64,000 nt of DNA from Bryobacteraceae bacterium (GTDB lineage Bacteria > Acidobacteriota > Terriglobia > Bryobacterales > Bryobacteraceae). Positions within the stretch are counted from its first letter, which is position 1, and every line of letters begins with the position of its first letter. Made by a program: the position numbers and the translations under genes. The stretch covers positions 2,790,001 through 2,854,000 of the forward strand of contig BPGE01000001.1 of NCBI GenBank assembly GCA_026002875.1. Direction: 5' to 3'. This document shows positions 61,103 to 64,000 of the stretch, piece after piece. The notes below the pieces were generated by a model. That model saw only the letters and a list, made by a program, of their open reading frames with translations. It did no database searches and was not told the origin of the DNA.

Positions 61103-61639
61103 TCAGATGTGGATCGTTTCCTGGCCCTTCTGCCAGTTGCAGGGGCACAGTTCGTCAGTCTGCAGGGCGTCGAGCACGCGCAGCACTTCATCCACGTTGC
61201 GGCCGACGTTCAGGTCGGTCACCATCACGAAGCGGATGATGTTGTCCGGGTCCACGATGTAGGTGGCCCGCTGCGCCACGCCGGCGGCGGGATCCAGAAT
61301 GCCCAGCGCGGAGGTCAGCTCCCGCTTGATGTCAGCCAGCATCGGGAACGGCAGGTCCTTCAGGTCCGCGTGGTGCTGCCGCCACGCCAGATGGACGAAC
61401 TCGCTGTCCGTGCTGCAGCCCAGCACCTGCGCGTCGCGGTCCTGGAACTGCTTGTTCAGCTTGGCGAAGCCGACGATCTCGGTCGGGCAGACGAACGTGA
61501 AGTCCTTCGGCCAGAAGAAAATCACCTTCCACTTGCCCTTGTACGTGTCCAGGGAGATATCGGTGAACGCCTTCTTCAGGTCCGTGTCCACCGTCGCTTT
61601 CAGGTTGAAATCCGGAAATTTCTGTCCGACTCCAAGCAT
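61103..61639 (-). CDS. ahpC: Peroxiredoxin AhpC
   Basis: This 178-residue 2-Cys peroxiredoxin detoxifies hydroperoxides. The peroxidatic Cys is in FTFVCPTEI near residue 51 and the C-terminal pair CPCNW contains the resolving Cys, as in the mycobacterial AhpC type that pairs with AhpD. The gene starts 25 bp after perR, so the PerR box upstream of perR controls it too. Confidence 0.95.
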   Translation of the reverse strand: MLGVGQKFPDFNLKATVDTDLKKAFTDISLDTYKGKWKVIFFWPKDFTFVCPTEIVGFAKLNKQFQDRDAQVLGCSTDSEFVHLAWRQHHADLKDLPFPMLADIKRELTSALGILDPAAGVAQRATYIVDPDNIIRFVMVTDLNVGRNVDEVLRVLDALQTDELCPCNWQKGQETIHI

Positions 61640-61664
61640 GTCCTTGATCGACTCCTTCCTGTGT

Positions 61665-62126
61665 TTATGCGTGAAATGAGTTCTGCGTTTGCTTCCTGGC
61701 GCAATCGGGGCAGAGAGCCAGTATCTCCACCCGCTGGCGGAGAATCCTGTACCCTGCCGGCGGCTTGCGCCTGAACCGAACTGGATCGATGGCGTCCTGC
61801 TCCAGATCCAGGATGGCTCTGCACCCGGCGCAGACCAGGTGATGGTGCTCTTCCGGGTTTGATTCCAACAGAAGCGCCCCGTGATGCAGGGTCACCTCCT
61901 GGAGCAGTCCTGCCGCGAGAAACGTATGGATGTTCTTGTACACCGTGGCCAGCGAAATCGCCGGGATCTGCCGCTTCACCCGCTCGTAGATCTGCTCGGG
62001 CGAAGGGTGCCCCTGCGACTCCACAACGGCGCGGAAGATGGTCTCGCGCTGGGGAGTCAGAGCCAGTCCGGCGGCGCGGCACCGCTGCCGGAACTCCCTG
62101 ATCCTCTCCGCCACGCTGGCACGCAT
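61665..62126 (-). CDS. perR: Fur-family peroxide regulator (PerR-like)
   Basis: This 153-residue regulator has an N-terminal winged helix (LTPQRETIFRAVVES, ISLATVYKNIHTF) and a C-terminal metal-binding domain with EEHHHLVCAGC and CPDC. The two CxxC pairs hold the structural zinc. Its position directly before ahpC and ahpD supports a peroxide sensor (PerR) over an iron sensor. ATG 62126 is chosen; ATG 62138 would lie inside the operator. Confidence 0.85.
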   Translation of the reverse strand: MRASVAERIREFRQRCRAAGLALTPQRETIFRAVVESQGHPSPEQIYERVKRQIPAISLATVYKNIHTFLAAGLLQEVTLHHGALLLESNPEEHHHLVCAGCRAILDLEQDAIDPVRFRRKPPAGYRILRQRVEILALCPDCARKQTQNSFHA

Positions 62127-62129
62127 CCG

Positions 62130-62142
62130 GATAATCATTATC
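62130..62142 (-). promoter_or_regulatory. PerR/Fur box at the start of perR
   Basis: A perfect 6-1-6 palindrome (GATAAT, one base, ATTATC) matches the Fur/PerR-type box. It overlaps the start region of perR, so the operon is probably autoregulated. Confidence 0.7.
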
Positions 62143-62325
62143 GCACAAGAATTATTTTCCGGGCTCTCGCCCTGCGCTGCCGGGCGCACTGTTCCTCTGA
62201 TGCGGGCTCCCGCGCCGCGGTTGCCGCCGCCCGGCTATGGCAGCAAGAGGCAGGGCCTATGGATGTTCCTGTCAACCCGGCATCGCGGGGACGCCGCCTG
62301 GCAGGCTGTTCTGCCGCTGGAAAGG

Positions 62326-63096
62326 TCACCCGCGTCCGGCGCGCGCCAGAAAGACCGAGCGGCACCCGGCTGTGAACCCCGGATACCCGGGAAAGAACGG
62401 CGCCGCATCCCAGCAGCGGACGGCCGAAAAACCGGCCTCCCGCAACGCCTGCCGGATCTCGTCCCGCGTCCAGCAGACCTCTTCCACCCGCTCGCGCAGC
62501 CGGCGCCACAGGCGTCCTTCCCGCACGAACAGATCCACCTCGCTCCAGGCGCGCATCGCCGCGGGATCGTGTCCGTTGTGCATCGCCGCCACGACGCCCG
62601 GCCGCTCGATCCAGAATTCGCCCGCCCAATACTGCTCGAAGCCCCGGCTGTGGTTCACGTCGAAGTAAAACAGCCCGCCCGGGCGGAGAGCGCGGCGCAC
62701 GGCTCTGGCCGCTCGCAGCAGGTCCCGCCTCTCGGGCACATGGTTCAGCGCATCGCCCTCGCACAGGACCAGATCGACAGTCCGCGGCAGGGTGAAGGAA
62801 CGCATGTCGGCGCGGATCACGCGGAGCCGCACCCCCTCGCGCCGCGCTTTCCGCCGGGCCAGACGGCACATCACCGGAGACAGATCCACCGCGAAGGTTT
62901 CCAGTCCTCTCCGCGCCAGCTCGATGGCGGTCGATCCGGTTCCGCAGGCCAGATCGCAGGCTGATTCGAGCCCGTCCAGCAAGGGAAAGAGAATGTGGCG
63001 GCGCGCCGCTGCCAGCGGTTTGCGGAGCGGCTCGAGGATCTCGTCGAAATGCGTGGCGAGAGCCCTGTAGCCGGACGCCGGATGACGGGGTGGCAC
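62326..63096 (-). CDS. Class I SAM-dependent methyltransferase
   Basis: This 256-residue protein has the SAM-binding motif DLACGTGSTAIELA near residue 47, then FAVDLSPVMCRLARRKA, a DLVLCEGDALNHV motif IV region, and ALRPGGLFYFDVN. It resembles methyltransferases of small molecules; the substrate is unknown. I chose GTG 63096 because TATACT lies exactly 6 nt upstream (63108-63103), implying a leaderless mRNA; GTG 63132 is an alternative. Confidence 0.85.
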   Translation of the reverse strand: MPPRHPASGYRALATHFDEILEPLRKPLAAARRHILFPLLDGLESACDLACGTGSTAIELARRGLETFAVDLSPVMCRLARRKARREGVRLRVIRADMRSFTLPRTVDLVLCEGDALNHVPERRDLLRAARAVRRALRPGGLFYFDVNHSRGFEQYWAGEFWIERPGVVAAMHNGHDPAAMRAWSEVDLFVREGRLWRRLRERVEEVCWTRDEIRQALREAGFSAVRCWDAAPFFPGYPGFTAGCRSVFLARAGRG

Positions 63097-63102
63097 GCCA
63101 GG

Positions 63103-63108
63103 AGTATA
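63103..63108 (-). promoter_or_regulatory. -10 box 6 nt before the methyltransferase GTG
   Basis: TATACT is followed by 6 nt and GTG 63096, predicting a leaderless transcript. The -35 region is weak. Confidence 0.45.
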
Positions 63109-63340
63109 TCCCTGCCAACAAGTCCCGCGCACTGGTTTTTCCCGCCTGCAGTCCTCGCCCGCCGTGGCGGCCAGGTACTCTTCCGCGTGCGGTACTGCAG
63201 CGCTTGCACTGATCCGGGACCGGGGAGAACTCCGGGTGAGAGCGGGAAACGCACCGAGCCACTATTCTTCCGGAGCGGCGTCTCCGATCGAATCGAGCGG
63301 GATGCCCGCGACAGGGCAGACGGAAGGGAGAGAAGCAACC

Positions 63341-64000
63341 ATGGAACTCCGGTTGGCGGGAAGAACTGCGTGGCTGGCGCTGGCAGCCGCAATCTGCGCG
63401 CTGTCGTGGGCGCAGAGCGGCAACGCTCCGCCGCAGACGAGGCGCGCCGCCCGCGAGGCCGGACTTCAGGAAAGAGCGCGGCGGCTGAACGCGGAAGTGT
63501 TATCGCTTCAGCGGACGATCCGGGAATCGGACGAGAACGGCCGCCGCGCATTGCAGCAGCGGGCTGCCGGACCGCTGCAGGCCCGCGCTCGGGCGCTTCG
63601 CGACCTCGCTCGCTCGAATCCCGCGGAAGCGCTGCGGTTCCTGCTTGACAGCCAGGCCCTCGACGCCTTGCGGACGGATTTTCCCGAGCTCGCCTCCGAG
63701 CTCGAGCAGCACGGCGAATGGGAAGGGCCCGTGGACACGCTCGTTCTCGACGGAGAGGACCTGGAAGACCACGAAGTAGTGCATCATCTCAGGCTGGACG
63801 GGGGAGAGGTTCTGGAAGTGCGGATGGCCGGCCCCGAGCCCGAAGGCATCGAGTGCGGCAGGCGGGCGCGCTTCCGCGGCGTGCGTATCGGTGAAGTCGT
63901 CGTGGCTGCCGAGGGGGAAGTGCTGGGCGCGCCGGACGCGAAAGCGGCGGCGGAAGGCCGCACCGCCGCCGCTGCCTGCGGCCCGAGGGGCCAGCAGAAC
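63341..64000 (+). CDS. Secreted protein of unknown function, 3' partial
   Basis: A frame opens at ATG 63341 and runs off the window edge (220 codons visible). It has a signal peptide (GRTAWLALAAAICALSWAQ), a helical stretch (residues 30-110; RAREAGLQERARRL and similar) and then a beta-rich part containing EWEGPVDTLVLDG and HHLRLDGGEVLEV. The pattern resembles the N-terminal region of large secreted proteins with hydrolase or Ig-like domains, but the decisive part is missing. AGGGAG lies 12 nt upstream. Confidence 0.7.
   Translation, partial: MELRLAGRTAWLALAAAICALSWAQSGNAPPQTRRAAREAGLQERARRLNAEVLSLQRTIRESDENGRRALQQRAAGPLQARARALRDLARSNPAEALRFLLDSQALDALRTDFPELASELEQHGEWEGPVDTLVLDGEDLEDHEVVHHLRLDGGEVLEVRMAGPEPEGIECGRRARFRGVRIGEVVVAAEGEVLGAPDAKAAAEGRTAAAACGPRGQQN

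Noticed and set aside
1-64000. CRISPR arrays, insertion sequences, rRNA and tRNA genes
   Set aside because: No spaced short repeats, transposase motifs or tRNA cloverleafs were seen apart from the tRNA-like part of the tmRNA and its partial copy.

Overview
This window is GC-rich, gene-dense bacterial chromosome, most likely from Acidobacteriota of the Bryobacterales/Solibacter type. That assignment is an inference. It rests on DUF1080, GH172 (DUF2961), YVTN-propeller phosphoesterase, M13 and S9 peptidase and LolA-like secreted proteins occurring together, on many twin-arginine signals of the MNRRTFL type, and on a tmRNA tag ending AYAA. No phage, insertion sequence, CRISPR array, rRNA or tRNA gene was seen. 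Both ends cut genes: a DUF1080 protein on the left and an unknown secreted protein on the right.

Region by region. 1-3.7 kb: a secreted DUF1080 protein, a cyclase-family hydrolase, a Tat-exported aldo/keto reductase and an HtrA-like protease. 3.8-9.5 kb: a tight minus-strand operon dusB-rnhA-nadD-metH. 9.5-18.1 kb: a glycine-zipper envelope protein; an operon of a sugar isomerase-like protein, M13 peptidase and esterase; and an operon of a GatC-like small protein, amidase, msrA and msrB. 18-32 kb: acyl-CoA dehydrogenase, LolA-like secreted proteins, a radical SAM protein, wecB, a small cytochrome c, a 1693-residue fused methyltransferase/toroid/triple-glycosyltransferase protein and an MFS exporter. 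32-45 kb: a two-gene molybdopterin/4Fe-4S oxidoreductase, secA with an overlapping membrane-anchored gene, RNase J behind a structured leader, a FAD oxidase, citrate synthase and a PhoB-type regulator behind a Pho box. 44.6-55.3 kb: chemoreceptor, porin, a broken beta-propeller gene, then phosphoesterase, GH172 and S9 peptidase genes. 55.4-60.2 kb: three small exported helical proteins, a 58-residue zinc ribbon and the tmRNA locus. 60.5-63.1 kb: a peroxide-defence operon perR-ahpC-ahpD and a methyltransferase.

The most unusual points are these. The tmRNA gene (ssrA) has a 173-bp near-identical copy of its 3' half 1.39 kb away, and the two copies bracket a CmcI-family gene. A single reading frame carries a methyltransferase, an alpha/alpha-toroid and three glycosyltransferases. 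A promoter, a GNRA-capped hairpin and a terminator lie just upstream of RNase J and define either a small RNA or an attenuator. A GatC-like 63-residue protein is translationally coupled to a stand-alone amidase. Several genes have a TAnnnT box about 6 nt before the start codon, suggesting leaderless mRNAs.

All functional calls come from reading motifs in translated sequence. No database search was possible.
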